A stretch of 64,000 bases of DNA from Streptomyces sp. SID12488 (GTDB lineage Bacteria > Actinomycetota > Actinomycetes > Streptomycetales > Streptomycetaceae), in contig NZ_JAAGLT010000004.1 of the NCBI RefSeq assembly GCF_010548275.1, positions 337,984-401,983 on the forward strand, read 5' to 3'. The notes beneath the pieces are model-generated. The model made no database searches and was not told the DNA's origin. It saw nothing but the letters and a program-made list of their open reading frames with translations. The number at the start of each line of letters is the position of its first letter. The first letter of the stretch is position 1. A program made the translations under genes and the position numbers. Positions 24,975 to 33,062 of the stretch are shown here, piece by piece.

Positions 24975-26656
24975 CGCTGCTCCTTGGCCGAGGAGGCGGC
25001 GAAGCGGTCGCGCATCACTCGCTTGAGGACCTTGCCGGTGGCGCCCTTGGCGACGTCGTCGGGCTTCATGCGCAGGGCGCGGGTGACAGGGGGGAATCCG
25101 GCGGCCTGGAGGGCCGTGTTGACCCGGACGGTCAACTCGCCGTCAGCGCCTGCCTCTTCACCGCCGTCCTCTTCATCGGCGAGCTGGAGCAGTGCGTAGG
25201 CGTTTGCCACTCCGTCGCCGTCCCAGTCCGCCCGTATGCCGTCGTCGGCGACCCCGACGACCGTGCAGTCGGCCAGCTCGGGCAGTTCGCGGAGCAGGAG
25301 TTCCTCGGTGCGGGTGCTGAAGACGACACCGGCGGAGGTCCGGATGGCGTCCGGGGCGCGGTCGAGGTGGTAGAAGTTGCCGTCCTCGTCCTGGTGGGCG
25401 AGGTCGCCGGTGAGCCAGTAGCCGCCGAGGCGCATCCGGTTCCAGGTCAGCGAGTCGTTCCAGTAACCGGGTGTGAGCGTAGGGGACTTGAGGCCCAGGC
25501 GGCCGATCTCGCCGGGCGGCAGCGGGGTGCCGTCCTCGGCGAGCACGGCGGCCTCGGCGAAGCTGATCGGCCTGCCGACGCAGCGCGAGTAGGCCGAGGT
25601 GTCCTTGGTGTGCCGGTTGTGGAAGACGGAGTAGCCGGCCTCGGAGGAGCCGAGCCCGTCGACGAAGACGGAGCCGTCGAGCCGTACGCGCCGCAGGTCC
25701 TTGCCTATCGTCTGGTGGCTGCCGTGCTCCACGAGGGCCCGGATGTGTGACTCGTGCGCCGCGTCACCGGTGTTGAACCACACCTGCACGCTGGACAGGT
25801 CGCGGTTCGACAGGTCCTCGGCGGCCATCTCGCCGAAGGTCCCGGCGAAGGCCAGCACGGTAGTCGGCCTGAACTCCTCGATGGCGTCCAGTACTTCGGT
25901 GCCGCGCTGGCTGGAGAGCAGTTTGATGTCGGTGCGCAGGAGGAGGCAGTACAGCAGCGTCGCCACCATCGCGTTGTGCGCGCCGGGCAGCCCGACCAGG
26001 GTGCGTTCCATGTCGGTGCCGGTGGAGTAACGCAGACGGTGCAACTGCGCGTACATCAGCGTCCGGTGGGTGTGCGGAACCCCCTTGGGCATACCGGTGG
26101 TTCCGGACGAGTGCGAGATGAGCACCGGGTCGGTGGGGTCGTGCCGGTACGGGTGAGAGGCCGGGAGTGAGGCGCGGTGTTCGGGGCGGATGTCGGCGGC
26201 GGTCGCGCAGAAGCCCAGGTCGGACGCCTCCGTCGCCAACACCTCGCGGTGCTCCCGGTCCGTGAAGGCACCTACGGCGCCCTGCCGTCGTACGTACTCC
26301 CGCGCGATGCCCGGCGGCAGGTTGCCGTTGACGAACGACGGGATCGCGCCGAGGGACGTCAGTGCCAGGAAGTTCACCGCGAACTCGGCGCTGGAGTAGG
26401 AGTGGAGGGCGACCGGGTCGCGGGGGCGCACACCCTGGGTGGCGTACCAGCCCGCATAGGTCTCGACGACCTCGCGCAACTCCCCGAGAGTGAGGTGGGT
26501 GGGGTGACTCCCGTCCGGGGCCTGCCAGTTGCCGTCCATCCGGAGTACGACCTCGTCGTGCGGACGGTCGTATTCCGCCAGACGGGCCAGGATGTTGCCG
26601 GCGCCCAGTTCGGTGTCGGAGCAGATCCGGGCCCGCTCCTGCCTACTGATGAGCAT
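24971..26656 (-). CDS. Adenylate-forming ligase, cluster ligase 2
   Basis: About 561 residues from ATG 26656, overlapping the upstream partner gene by 14 bp. ANL motifs: LISHSSGTTGMPKGVPHTHR (phosphate loop), DGLGSSEAG (A5), YWLTGDLAHQDEDG (A7), LDRAPDAI (A8) and GATGKVLKR (catalytic Lys). The A5 and A8 motifs diverge from ligase 1, so the two are not recent duplicates. Candidate roles are CoA/ACP loading or CreM-like nitrite-dependent diazotisation of the amine. Tight coupling to the PKS genes upstream and the cysteine protein downstream does not decide between these. Confidence 0.87.
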   Translation of the reverse strand: MLISRQERARICSDTELGAGNILARLAEYDRPHDEVVLRMDGNWQAPDGSHPTHLTLGELREVVETYAGWYATQGVRPRDPVALHSYSSAEFAVNFLALTSLGAIPSFVNGNLPPGIAREYVRRQGAVGAFTDREHREVLATEASDLGFCATAADIRPEHRASLPASHPYRHDPTDPVLISHSSGTTGMPKGVPHTHRTLMYAQLHRLRYSTGTDMERTLVGLPGAHNAMVATLLYCLLLRTDIKLLSSQRGTEVLDAIEEFRPTTVLAFAGTFGEMAAEDLSNRDLSSVQVWFNTGDAAHESHIRALVEHGSHQTIGKDLRRVRLDGSVFVDGLGSSEAGYSVFHNRHTKDTSAYSRCVGRPISFAEAAVLAEDGTPLPPGEIGRLGLKSPTLTPGYWNDSLTWNRMRLGGYWLTGDLAHQDEDGNFYHLDRAPDAIRTSAGVVFSTRTEELLLRELPELADCTVVGVADDGIRADWDGDGVANAYALLQLADEEDGGEEAGADGELTVRVNTALQAAGFPPVTRALRMKPDDVAKGATGKVLKRVMRDRFAASSAKEQR

Positions 26657-27416
26657 GGGTGGAGGTCTCCGTCTCGGTGCTTGCTTCGGCGTGGGCGGTG
26701 GCCAGGTCGAACAGGCCCTGGATACTGCCGAGTTGCTTGACCTGGCCGGTTGATCCCGTGGACCTGATCGGCACCTGTGCCCCGGCGTCGGCATCGGTGT
26801 TGTCGTCGTCGCCCGGACGGCCGAGCAGCACCGCCGCCGCCAGCCCGGCGGACTCCGGGAGGGCCGGTATCGGGCGCCCGCTGTGGGCTGCGGCCAGTTC
26901 GCGGTGCACGGCGGCCACGCGTTCGCCGCCGCCCAGCTCCACGCCCAGCACCAGGACCCGGTCCAGTTCGGGGTCCTCCAGCAACAGGTCTGCCATGGCC
27001 AGGAGTTCGGTCAGTGGGTCGTCGAGGGTGGAGAGGCTGAACATCTGGCCGGTGATGCCGAACTCCCGGCTCATGTGCCCCAGCACGGAGTTGGCGGTGG
27101 CCTGCATGAACAGCAGCGGGTTGTGGACCCGTCCGGACACCATGCGCCGGCTGGCCAGGTCCGCGGTGGTGGTGTCACCCGCCAGAGTGACCAGCGCCAC
27201 GGCGGTACGGTCACCGTCCCCGGGACGCGCGGTCAGACACCTGCTGCTCACCTCGTACGCCAGCGGGCTGAACGCCGACTCCACGAAGCCGGGCAGCTTC
27301 GGCAGCGTGATGTCGTCGTCCCGGCCGGTGTTGTGGGTCGCGGTGGCGGTGGCGAGGACCGAGAGGGAGGAACGGAACGCGGTCTCGTTGGCCGCGGTCT
27401 CGTGGGTCGTGGTCAC
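26643..27416 (-). CDS. Truncated ketosynthase-like partner (chain-length-factor type)
   Basis: About 257 residues from GTG 27416 in a GTGA overlap with the ketosynthase stop. It resembles only the N-terminal half of a ketosynthase (Ketoacyl-synt_2 type): LPGFVESAFSPLAYEVSSRC, LASRRMVSGRVHNPLLFMQA, NSVLGHMSREFGITG, GVELGGGERVAAV. There is no Cys-His-His triad, and the C-terminal thiolase half is missing. Small proteins of this type accompany ketosynthases in aryl-polyene and related type II PKS systems, where they act as heterodimer partners. The tail (STETETSTHAHQ) is low-complexity. It probably pairs with the ketosynthase encoded immediately upstream. Confidence 0.78.
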   Translation of the reverse strand: MTTTHETAANETAFRSSLSVLATATATHNTGRDDDITLPKLPGFVESAFSPLAYEVSSRCLTARPGDGDRTAVALVTLAGDTTTADLASRRMVSGRVHNPLLFMQATANSVLGHMSREFGITGQMFSLSTLDDPLTELLAMADLLLEDPELDRVLVLGVELGGGERVAAVHRELAAAHSGRPIPALPESAGLAAAVLLGRPGDDDNTDADAGAQVPIRSTGSTGQVKQLGSIQGLFDLATAHAEASTETETSTHAHQ

Positions 27417-28732
27417 GGCCGCTCCAGGACGAGTGCGGTGTTGGTGCCCCCGAAGGCGGCGTTGATGGTGAGGGCCCGGCGCGGGTCGGCGGGGCGCGGC
27501 TCGTTCGGTACGTAGTCGAGGTCGCACTCCGGGTCGGGGCTGCCGTATCCGGCGGTCGGCGGGAGTACGCCGTCCAGCAGGGTCAGCATCGTGATCACGA
27601 ACTCCACGACGCCCGCGGCTTCCAGGAGGTGGCCGGTGGTGCTCTTGGTCGAGCTGACCGGTATCGACCCGGCGCGCTCCGGGAAGGCGGCGCGCAGGCC
27701 CCGCGTCTCGGCGCCGTCGTTGTACTTGGTGCCGGTGCCATGGGCGTTGATGTAGCCGAGGGACGCCCCGTCCGGGTCCCCGGCCTGCCGCATCGCCTGC
27801 CGTGCGGCGCGGGCGAGGCCGGCGCCTTCGGGGTGCGGCTGGGCGATGTGGTGGGCGTCGGTGGCGGCGCCCCATCCGACGACGGACACGAGCGGCCGGG
27901 CCCCGCGCCGCCGGGCGTGCTCGGTCGACTCCAGTACGACGGCCGCGACACCGTCGCCGAGCAACAGCCCGCTGCGGTCGGCACTGAACGGCCGCACCAT
28001 GCCGTCCCGCGACAACGCCCGCCCGGAGTCGAACTTCCCGAAGGTCTCCTCCTCGACCAGATACCCACCCGCGCAGACGGCGGTGTCGATCCGCCCGGAG
28101 GAGATCAGCCGACAGGCGTGAATGATCGCGGCGGCGGAAGCGACACAGGCATTGGTGAAGGTGAGCCGCGGCCCGGTCAGCCCCAGGCCGTCGGCCAGCA
28201 ACTCGGTGAGCTGGGCAGGTACGGCATCGGCGAGACGAGCCCCTTCAGAGGCGGATCCTTGCAACTCGCCGCGGGACAGCGCCCCTTCAGGGGCGCGGGG
28301 CTGTGACATTTGCGGCTCTGCCGCGTGGGCGCGACCAGCCACAACGGACCCGCGGCCTTCATACGGCAATCCCCCCGGAGCGGCGGGCACGGATTCCCCG
28401 GCCCCCCGCCAATACCGGGTAACGCTCCGATGATCCCCGGCAACCCCCAAAATCACGGCCGCCTCCGCACCGGCGCTCAACCCCGCCATACCGAGCGCCT
28501 CGTCACCACACCGCCGGAGCGCGTCCCGCAACGCCCACCCCTCGACCCCGTCGACCCCCTCGGCCCCGTCGGGAGCAGCCGCGGCGAACCCCGTCCGGTA
28601 CGGCCCGGTGTCGAACCGCGTCGTGGGCCGGAACGCCGGAACCCCCGCGAACACCCCGCGCCGCAGAGCCTCCGCCCCTTCGCCGAACGCGGTCCGTACC
28701 CCGTATCCGGTCACTGTCACTTCACGCGTCAT
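27413..28732 (-). CDS. Beta-ketoacyl synthase (KS-alpha) with inserted repeat-encoded loop
   Basis: Protein of 439 residues, FabF/type II KS. Active-site residues are present: Cys196 in FTNACVAS, His331 in INAHGTGT, and Lys and the second His in SSTKSTTGHLLEAAG. The gene overlaps the ACP upstream by 11 bp. Residues about 128-152 (SVVAGRAHAAEPQMSQPRAP and flanks) are encoded by a copy of a dispersed Streptomyces repeat (28280-28352) and have no counterpart in normal ketosynthases; the frame stays open through it. Role: decarboxylative condensation of malonyl-ACP onto an aromatic starter. Whether the insertion is tolerated is unknown; it lies in a region before the nucleophile that is usually a surface loop. 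Confidence 0.9.
   Translation of the reverse strand: MTREVTVTGYGVRTAFGEGAEALRRGVFAGVPAFRPTTRFDTGPYRTGFAAAAPDGAEGVDGVEGWALRDALRRCGDEALGMAGLSAGAEAAVILGVAGDHRSVTRYWRGAGESVPAAPGGLPYEGRGSVVAGRAHAAEPQMSQPRAPEGALSRGELQGSASEGARLADAVPAQLTELLADGLGLTGPRLTFTNACVASAAAIIHACRLISSGRIDTAVCAGGYLVEEETFGKFDSGRALSRDGMVRPFSADRSGLLLGDGVAAVVLESTEHARRRGARPLVSVVGWGAATDAHHIAQPHPEGAGLARAARQAMRQAGDPDGASLGYINAHGTGTKYNDGAETRGLRAAFPERAGSIPVSSTKSTTGHLLEAAGVVEFVITMLTLLDGVLPPTAGYGSPDPECDLDYVPNEPRPADPRRALTINAAFGGTNTALVLERP
28280..28352. repeat. Dispersed intergenic-type repeat inside the ketosynthase gene
   Basis: Hairpin GCCCCTTCAGGGGC, then CTGTGACATTTGCGGCT and GCGCGACCAGCCACAACGG. The same arrangement occurs at 29343-29428 between genes. 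The module is familiar from intergenic regions across Streptomyces; here it lies in frame inside a coding sequence. Confidence 0.82.
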
Positions 28733-29039
28733 CCCGGGCGCCCTCCTTCTGGGCGGTACGCAGGTATCGGGTGAGGCGCCGGAGCGAGGTCAGCCCGGCG
28801 ATGTCCTCGTCGGTGGGCTCGACGACCAGGCCGTACCGCTCCTCCACCACGTGGAGCAGCCACACCAACCCGAGGGAGTCCAGGACCAGTTCGGCGTCCT
28901 CGCCGAGGTCGTCGGGCAGCCCCGGGAAGACCTTGCGGTCAGACAGAAGCTCCCGTACGGAGTCGGCGGTGATGCCAGTGCCAGTGCCAGTCCCGGTGTC
29001 GGTGTCGGTGCCGGTGGCCCCCGTGCTCGTACTACTCAT
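28722..29039 (-). CDS. Acyl carrier protein, cluster ACP 1
   Basis: Protein of 105 residues from ATG 29039, overlapping ACP 2 by ATGA. The phosphopantetheine attachment site is Ser55 in LVLDSLGLVWL. The N-terminal 22 residues are a Thr/Gly/Asp repeat (STGATGTDTDTGTGTGTG) encoded by hexanucleotide repeats and are unlike a normal ACP start. The carrier fold itself follows (VRELLSDRKVFPGLPDDLG ... YGLVVEPTDEDIAGLTSL). Two ACPs side by side suggest separate carriers for starter and extender, or for the growing chain and a later modification step. Confidence 0.88.
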   Translation of the reverse strand: MSSTSTGATGTDTDTGTGTGTGITADSVRELLSDRKVFPGLPDDLGEDAELVLDSLGLVWLLHVVEERYGLVVEPTDEDIAGLTSLRRLTRYLRTAQKEGARDDA

Positions 29040-29311
29040 GCCTTCGCACCGCGGCGGACGACCTCGGCGACGAGCCCGCCGAGGGTCAGGGTGGCCAGGG
29101 GCTCGATGTCGGTGTCGGGTATCTCGACGCCGAACCGCGACTCCAGCCGCAGTGTGAGTTCGATCAGGCTCAGGGAGTCGACATCCAGGCCGCCGACGGT
29201 CACCGGGCTGTCGTCCGTGATGCCGTCGCGGCTCAGCAGGATGTTCATGTCGTCGATGACCGCGGTCAGGACGAACTCGCGGATCTCGTCTTCCAGGGTA
29301 GACGTGCTCAT
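29036..29311 (-). CDS. Acyl carrier protein, cluster ACP 2
   Basis: Protein of 91 residues from ATG 29311. Attachment Ser46 lies in GLDVDSLSLIELTLRLE. Length and helices match standalone type II ACPs (EDEIREFVLTAVIDDMN ... RFGVEIPDTDIEPLATL). It is followed by ACP 1 in an ATGA overlap. The longer frame that extends upstream is encoded by the dispersed repeat and is not part of the protein. Likely function: carrier for malonyl or for the aminohydroxybenzoyl starter. Confidence 0.9.
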   Translation of the reverse strand: MSTSTLEDEIREFVLTAVIDDMNILLSRDGITDDSPVTVGGLDVDSLSLIELTLRLESRFGVEIPDTDIEPLATLTLGGLVAEVVRRGAKA

Positions 29312-29342
29312 GCTCGGTATCTCCAGAAAGAGGGGGAGTAGA

Positions 29343-29428
29343 GCGCCCCCTTTGGGGGCGCGAGGCTGTGACATTTGCGGCTCCGCCGCGCGGGCGCGAC
29401 AAGCCACAACGGCTCCGCAGACGACCGA
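29343..29428. repeat. Dispersed intergenic repeat between ligase 3 and ACP 2
   Basis: Second copy of the element found in the ketosynthase gene: hairpin GCGCCCCCTTTGGGGGCGC, then GGCTGTGACATTTGCGGCTC, then GCGCGACAAGCCACAACGG. It occupies most of the 135-bp gap between genes and could act as an attenuator or mRNA-stabilising hairpin. Confidence 0.82.
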
Positions 29429-29446
29429 CAACCGGCGGCAGCAGCC

Positions 29447-30844
29447 CTACCCGGCGGAACGCAAAGTGTCGGCCTGCCGAACCAACTTCCCGTTGGAAGT
29501 ACGAGGCAACGCATCCAACACCCGCACAACCCGAGGCACCTTGTAGTCGGCCAACCGCTCCCGGCACCACCGCAACAACTCCTCGGCGGAAGGCCGCTCC
29601 CCACCCGCGCGCACCGCGACATACGCCTCGGTCACGTCCTCGTGGACCAGAACCGCCTGTTCGACGGCCGGGTGCTCGCGGAGTACGTTCTCCACCTCGG
29701 TGAGGTCCACCTTGAGGCCGCCGATGACGACGAGGGAGTCGGCGCGCCCCTGTACGAGTACCGCGCCGGTGGTGTCCAGCGCGGCCCGGTCCCGGGTGTG
29801 CAGCCAGCCGTCGGCGTACTGGGTGCCGCCCGAGTCGAAGAGGTACGGCGACTCGTCGAGGGCGACGTCCAGTTCGCCTCGCGCGACCCGGACCGACACT
29901 CCCGGTGCTGCCCGGCCGACCGCGGGGCGCAGCGTGCCGCCGACGTCGATCGCGACGATGCCGGTCTCCGTGGTCCCGTACGCCTCGCCGACCTGGACGC
30001 CGTACTGCTGCGCGAACCGGGCGGCGACCTGCGGGGGCATGATCTCGCCGCCCGACACCGCGATCCGCAGGTCGGGCAGCGCGGGTGGATCGGCGGTGGC
30101 GGCGAGCAGTTCGAAGTGCGTCGGTACGCCGAACAGGGCGGTGATCCGGTGCTCCAGCGCGGTCCGCAGCATGTCGCGGGCGGAGACGCGGGGCGCGAAG
30201 ACGACGGAGACGCCGGCGGCCAGGGAGTACAGCAGGCCGCCGATCAGACCGAAGCTGTGCGCCGTCGAGCTGAGCAGCAGCAGTCGGTCGCCCTCGACCG
30301 GCATGCCCGGGACGCCGGCGAACCGGTCCACCTCGGTGGCGAGCGACCGGGCGGTCCTGCCGATGACTTTCGGCCGTCCGGTGGAGCCCGAGCTGAACTG
30401 GACGAGACGGTGTCCGGTGGTGGCCGCGAGGCCGGTTCGGCGTCGTTCGGTGACGACCTCGTACTCGGACCGGAAACCGAACGTGGCCCGGACGTTGGAA
30501 CCGGCGCTGACCATGAACTGCGGCCGGCAGGACGCGCAGAGCGCTGCCACCTCGGGTGGTTTGAGCCGGAAGTCGAAGAGCAGCACCTGCGCGCCCAGCC
30601 GCCACAGGGCGAGCAGCACCTCGATCTGCGTGAAACTGGGCGGGGTCCGCAGCCCCACGGTGCTGCCCGGCCCGATGCCGTACCCCGCGAAGACGGCGGC
30701 CTGCTTGCTCACCCGTTCGCGTAACTCGCCGCGGGTGACGGTCTCCTGCTGATGCGTCAGATACGGCAGCCGATCGTCGCGAGCGTCGAACGACTTCTGG
30801 ACCAGGTCGGCGAGATCCGACCCCGGGTCTTCGAGTTGGCCCAT
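29447..30844 (-). CDS. Adenylate-forming ligase, cluster ligase 3 (aryl acid activation)
   Basis: Protein of 465 residues, shorter than the other two ligases. Motifs: LVQFSSGSTGRPKVIGRT (phosphate loop), EAYGTTETG (A5), WLHTRDRAALDTTG (A7-like, with Arg in place of the usual Gly of TGD), GRADSLVVIGG (A8) and LPRTSNGKLVR (catalytic Lys). It starts 7 bp after the GriH-like gene and precedes the two ACPs. By position it most likely activates 3-amino-4-hydroxybenzoate and loads it onto an ACP or CoA as the polyketide starter. Substrate assignment is inference. Confidence 0.87.
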   Translation of the reverse strand: MGQLEDPGSDLADLVQKSFDARDDRLPYLTHQQETVTRGELRERVSKQAAVFAGYGIGPGSTVGLRTPPSFTQIEVLLALWRLGAQVLLFDFRLKPPEVAALCASCRPQFMVSAGSNVRATFGFRSEYEVVTERRRTGLAATTGHRLVQFSSGSTGRPKVIGRTARSLATEVDRFAGVPGMPVEGDRLLLLSSTAHSFGLIGGLLYSLAAGVSVVFAPRVSARDMLRTALEHRITALFGVPTHFELLAATADPPALPDLRIAVSGGEIMPPQVAARFAQQYGVQVGEAYGTTETGIVAIDVGGTLRPAVGRAAPGVSVRVARGELDVALDESPYLFDSGGTQYADGWLHTRDRAALDTTGAVLVQGRADSLVVIGGLKVDLTEVENVLREHPAVEQAVLVHEDVTEAYVAVRAGGERPSAEELLRWCRERLADYKVPRVVRVLDALPRTSNGKLVRQADTLRSAG

Positions 30845-30850
30845 CGAACC

Positions 30851-32092
30851 TCAGACCTCCTTGCAGAACTCGCCGATGGGCAGGCCCACATGGCGCTTGT
30901 CGGCGGCCAGATAGCCGAGCAACTCGTCGCCCGTCTGCAACTCGGTGACATTGAGGACCTTTCCGCCCGGGCCGAGCACCCGTACGTGCCAGTCGTCCTG
31001 CACGGTCAGGCTGACCAGCCGGCCGTCCTCGGCGTGGGTACGGATCTCCAGCAGCGGCCGGGATTCGAGCTTCGCCCGCCCGACGACTACCCGGCGGGTG
31101 CGCCCGTCGGCGCCGACCGCGAGCAGTGCGCTGCCCGAGCCGACCTCGCTGAGGTAGCTGGTGCGGTTGTCGGGGCCGAGCGTGTACGAGTGCAGGGCGC
31201 CCGCGTTGACCCGGAACGGCCGGGTCGGCATGTAGGGCAGGGGGTGGGTCTCGCTGCAGCACAGCACGAACCCGGAGGAGTAGGAGCCGACGAGGATGCC
31301 CTCGTCCTCCTCGAAGTGCGAGCAGGTGTCCACGCAGACGCGGTCGCCGAGCCCGACGTGCCGGATGCTCTCCACGGTCAGGGTGGACAGCTCCAGCTGG
31401 GGCGTCGTCGCCTCCAACAGCCGTGCCAGCGCGAAGACCTCGTCGGCGCTGCGGGGCGTGAAGAGGATGCCGTCCGAGCCGCGTTCCAGCACGTCGAAGA
31501 CGATGGCCGCCTCTTCCAGGCCGTCGACGACCGTCACCAGCTTGCCCTCGGCGGACTCGGCCGCGGCGAGCACGATCTCCAGGGGGATCTTGGTCGGGTC
31601 GGCGAAGTGGATGACCGTGTACGGCAGCACCATGGCGCCCGCGCACGACAGTTGGAGGGTGCGGTCGTCACGTACGTCGATGAACCCGGAGACCGGTGTG
31701 CCACCGGCGTCACCGGTGCGGGTGCCGGCACGGTGGTCGGCGGCGAGGGCGTCCAGCTGGTCCTGGGTGCCGAACCTCCGCAGGAGTATGTCGAATGCGG
31801 AGCCGGACGGAGAACTGCCGCTCACGGCAGGGGACTTGGCGTCCTTGTCCGCGGCCTTCGTCTCCTTGTCGCCGGACTTCTTCACGGCGGCCGGTAACGG
31901 TAACGGTGCCGGAGTCGGAGCCGGGCCGCCGCCCTCGGAGACCAGTACCCGGGTGACAGTCGGGGGCAGGGTCCCGAGCAGTTCGGCGTCGGCGGCCACG
32001 ACACCCGCCATCCGGGCGTGGATTGCCGCGTCCACCACCGCCTGGAGCTGCGGACGGGGGACCTCACGCAGATCGATCCATGCGAACCTCAT
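30851..32092 (-). CDS. griH: 3-amino-4-hydroxybenzoate synthase, GriH-like (dehydroquinate synthase II family)
   Basis: Protein of 413 residues of the archaeal-type dehydroquinate synthase II family. Diagnostic stretch: DRVCVDTCSHFEEDEGILVG, then SYSSGFVLCCSE and PTRPFRVNAGALHSYTL, near residues 255-310. In grixazone biosynthesis the homologue GriH converts the C7 product of GriI into 3-amino-4-hydroxybenzoic acid. The ATGA overlap with the GriI-like gene makes the pairing firm. A Pro/Lys/Ala-rich insertion (PAPTPAPLPLPAAVKKSGDK and following, about residues 55-98) interrupts the N-terminal domain and looks like a low-complexity expansion. Confidence 0.92.
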   Translation of the reverse strand: MRFAWIDLREVPRPQLQAVVDAAIHARMAGVVAADAELLGTLPPTVTRVLVSEGGGPAPTPAPLPLPAAVKKSGDKETKAADKDAKSPAVSGSSPSGSAFDILLRRFGTQDQLDALAADHRAGTRTGDAGGTPVSGFIDVRDDRTLQLSCAGAMVLPYTVIHFADPTKIPLEIVLAAAESAEGKLVTVVDGLEEAAIVFDVLERGSDGILFTPRSADEVFALARLLEATTPQLELSTLTVESIRHVGLGDRVCVDTCSHFEEDEGILVGSYSSGFVLCCSETHPLPYMPTRPFRVNAGALHSYTLGPDNRTSYLSEVGSGSALLAVGADGRTRRVVVGRAKLESRPLLEIRTHAEDGRLVSLTVQDDWHVRVLGPGGKVLNVTELQTGDELLGYLAADKRHVGLPIGEFCKEV

Positions 32093-32925
32093 GCCACTCC
32101 TGCCACGATCGTCGAGTAATTGGCCATACGCATGTCACCGCTGATGCCGTCGTTGCCGATGCCGGTGTTCCCGCCGTGCACGACCGCCGAGAGCCGGGAC
32201 ACCAGTGCGGCGGGCGTCGGGGAGGAGAAGATCCGGCGGCCGATGGCCAGGCCCCGGCAGCCGGCCGCCATCACCGCCGTGCCGTATTCGACCAGGTCGG
32301 AGCCGTCCGGTGGTCCGCCGGCCGCGAGGACGGGGATGGGGCTGTTCGCCACCACCTCGGCCATGCGCTCGATCGGCAGGGCGACGGAGGTCTTCACGAT
32401 GTCCGCGCCCAGGTCCGCGGCGACGTTGGCCAGGTGGGAGAGGAGGGCCGGGTCGCGCGGGTCCTCGATCCGGGGGCCGCGCGGATAGACCATCGCGATC
32501 AGGGGCATGCCCCACGCGTCGCAGGAACGGGCCACCGCCCCCAGATCGGCCAGTTGCCGTGCCTCGGTGTCCGAGCCGATGTTCACATGGACGCTGACCG
32601 CGTCCGCGCCGAGCGTCAGCGCCTCCTCGACATCGGCGACCAGTACCTTGGCATGGACGTCGGCGGAGCAGGAGGTACTGGCGCTCAGGTGCACCACCAG
32701 CGCGCAGCTCTTCAGGATGTCCGGCGCGAAGGAGCGGGCGCGCCCCTTGTGGACGATGATCCCGTCGGCCCCGCCGGCCACCAGCGCCCGCAGCAGGTCG
32801 TCCCACTTGTCGGCGGCGACGATCGGACCGTCCGAGACGCTGTGGTCGAGCGGGACGAGCAGATGCCGGTCGTCACCCGCGAGCGAAAGCCTTCTCAAGC
32901 GTAATTGCTTGCCCGTTTTCAGCAT
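32089..32925 (-). CDS. griI: GriI-like class I aldolase for the aminohydroxybenzoate pathway
   Basis: Protein of 278 residues of the DhnA/DeoC-type fructose-bisphosphate aldolase family. Conserved parts: LLVPLDHSVSDGPI, DAVSVHVNIGS, and the Schiff-base Lys in GADIVKTS (about residue 190), with AAGGPP as phosphate loop. Together with GriH it builds 3-amino-4-hydroxybenzoate from aspartate semialdehyde and dihydroxyacetone phosphate, bypassing the shikimate route. It is the first gene of the long minus-strand operon. The ribosome site is weak (GGAG 13 bp upstream). A promoter with a TATAAA -10 lies about 115 bp upstream. Confidence 0.92.
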   Translation of the reverse strand: MLKTGKQLRLRRLSLAGDDRHLLVPLDHSVSDGPIVAADKWDDLLRALVAGGADGIIVHKGRARSFAPDILKSCALVVHLSASTSCSADVHAKVLVADVEEALTLGADAVSVHVNIGSDTEARQLADLGAVARSCDAWGMPLIAMVYPRGPRIEDPRDPALLSHLANVAADLGADIVKTSVALPIERMAEVVANSPIPVLAAGGPPDGSDLVEYGTAVMAAGCRGLAIGRRIFSSPTPAALVSRLSAVVHGGNTGIGNDGISGDMRMANYSTIVAGVA

Positions 32926-33038
32926 GGGAATTGTGATTCTCCGTGTCCGAAAATCGATGGTTGTAGAACTTTCAAGTTAAGCGATCACGAGCATTCTCGT
33001 GTGGCTGTCGGTTGGCAAGGTGCAATCGCCGGTAAATT

Positions 33039-33044
33039 TTTATA
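33039..33044 (-). promoter_or_regulatory. -10 element of the biosynthetic operon promoter
   Basis: TATAAA on the minus strand. The TTGACAG repeat at 33063-33069 (CTGTCAA on the minus strand) lies about 18 bp upstream, where a -35 or activator site belongs. The leader to the first start codon would be about 105 nt. Confidence 0.45.
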
Positions 33045-33062
33045 CGGCGGACAGCATGATTA

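Noticed and set aside
29312..29431. N-terminal extension of ACP 2
   Set aside because: Those codons are the dispersed repeat; the ACP starts at ATG 29311.
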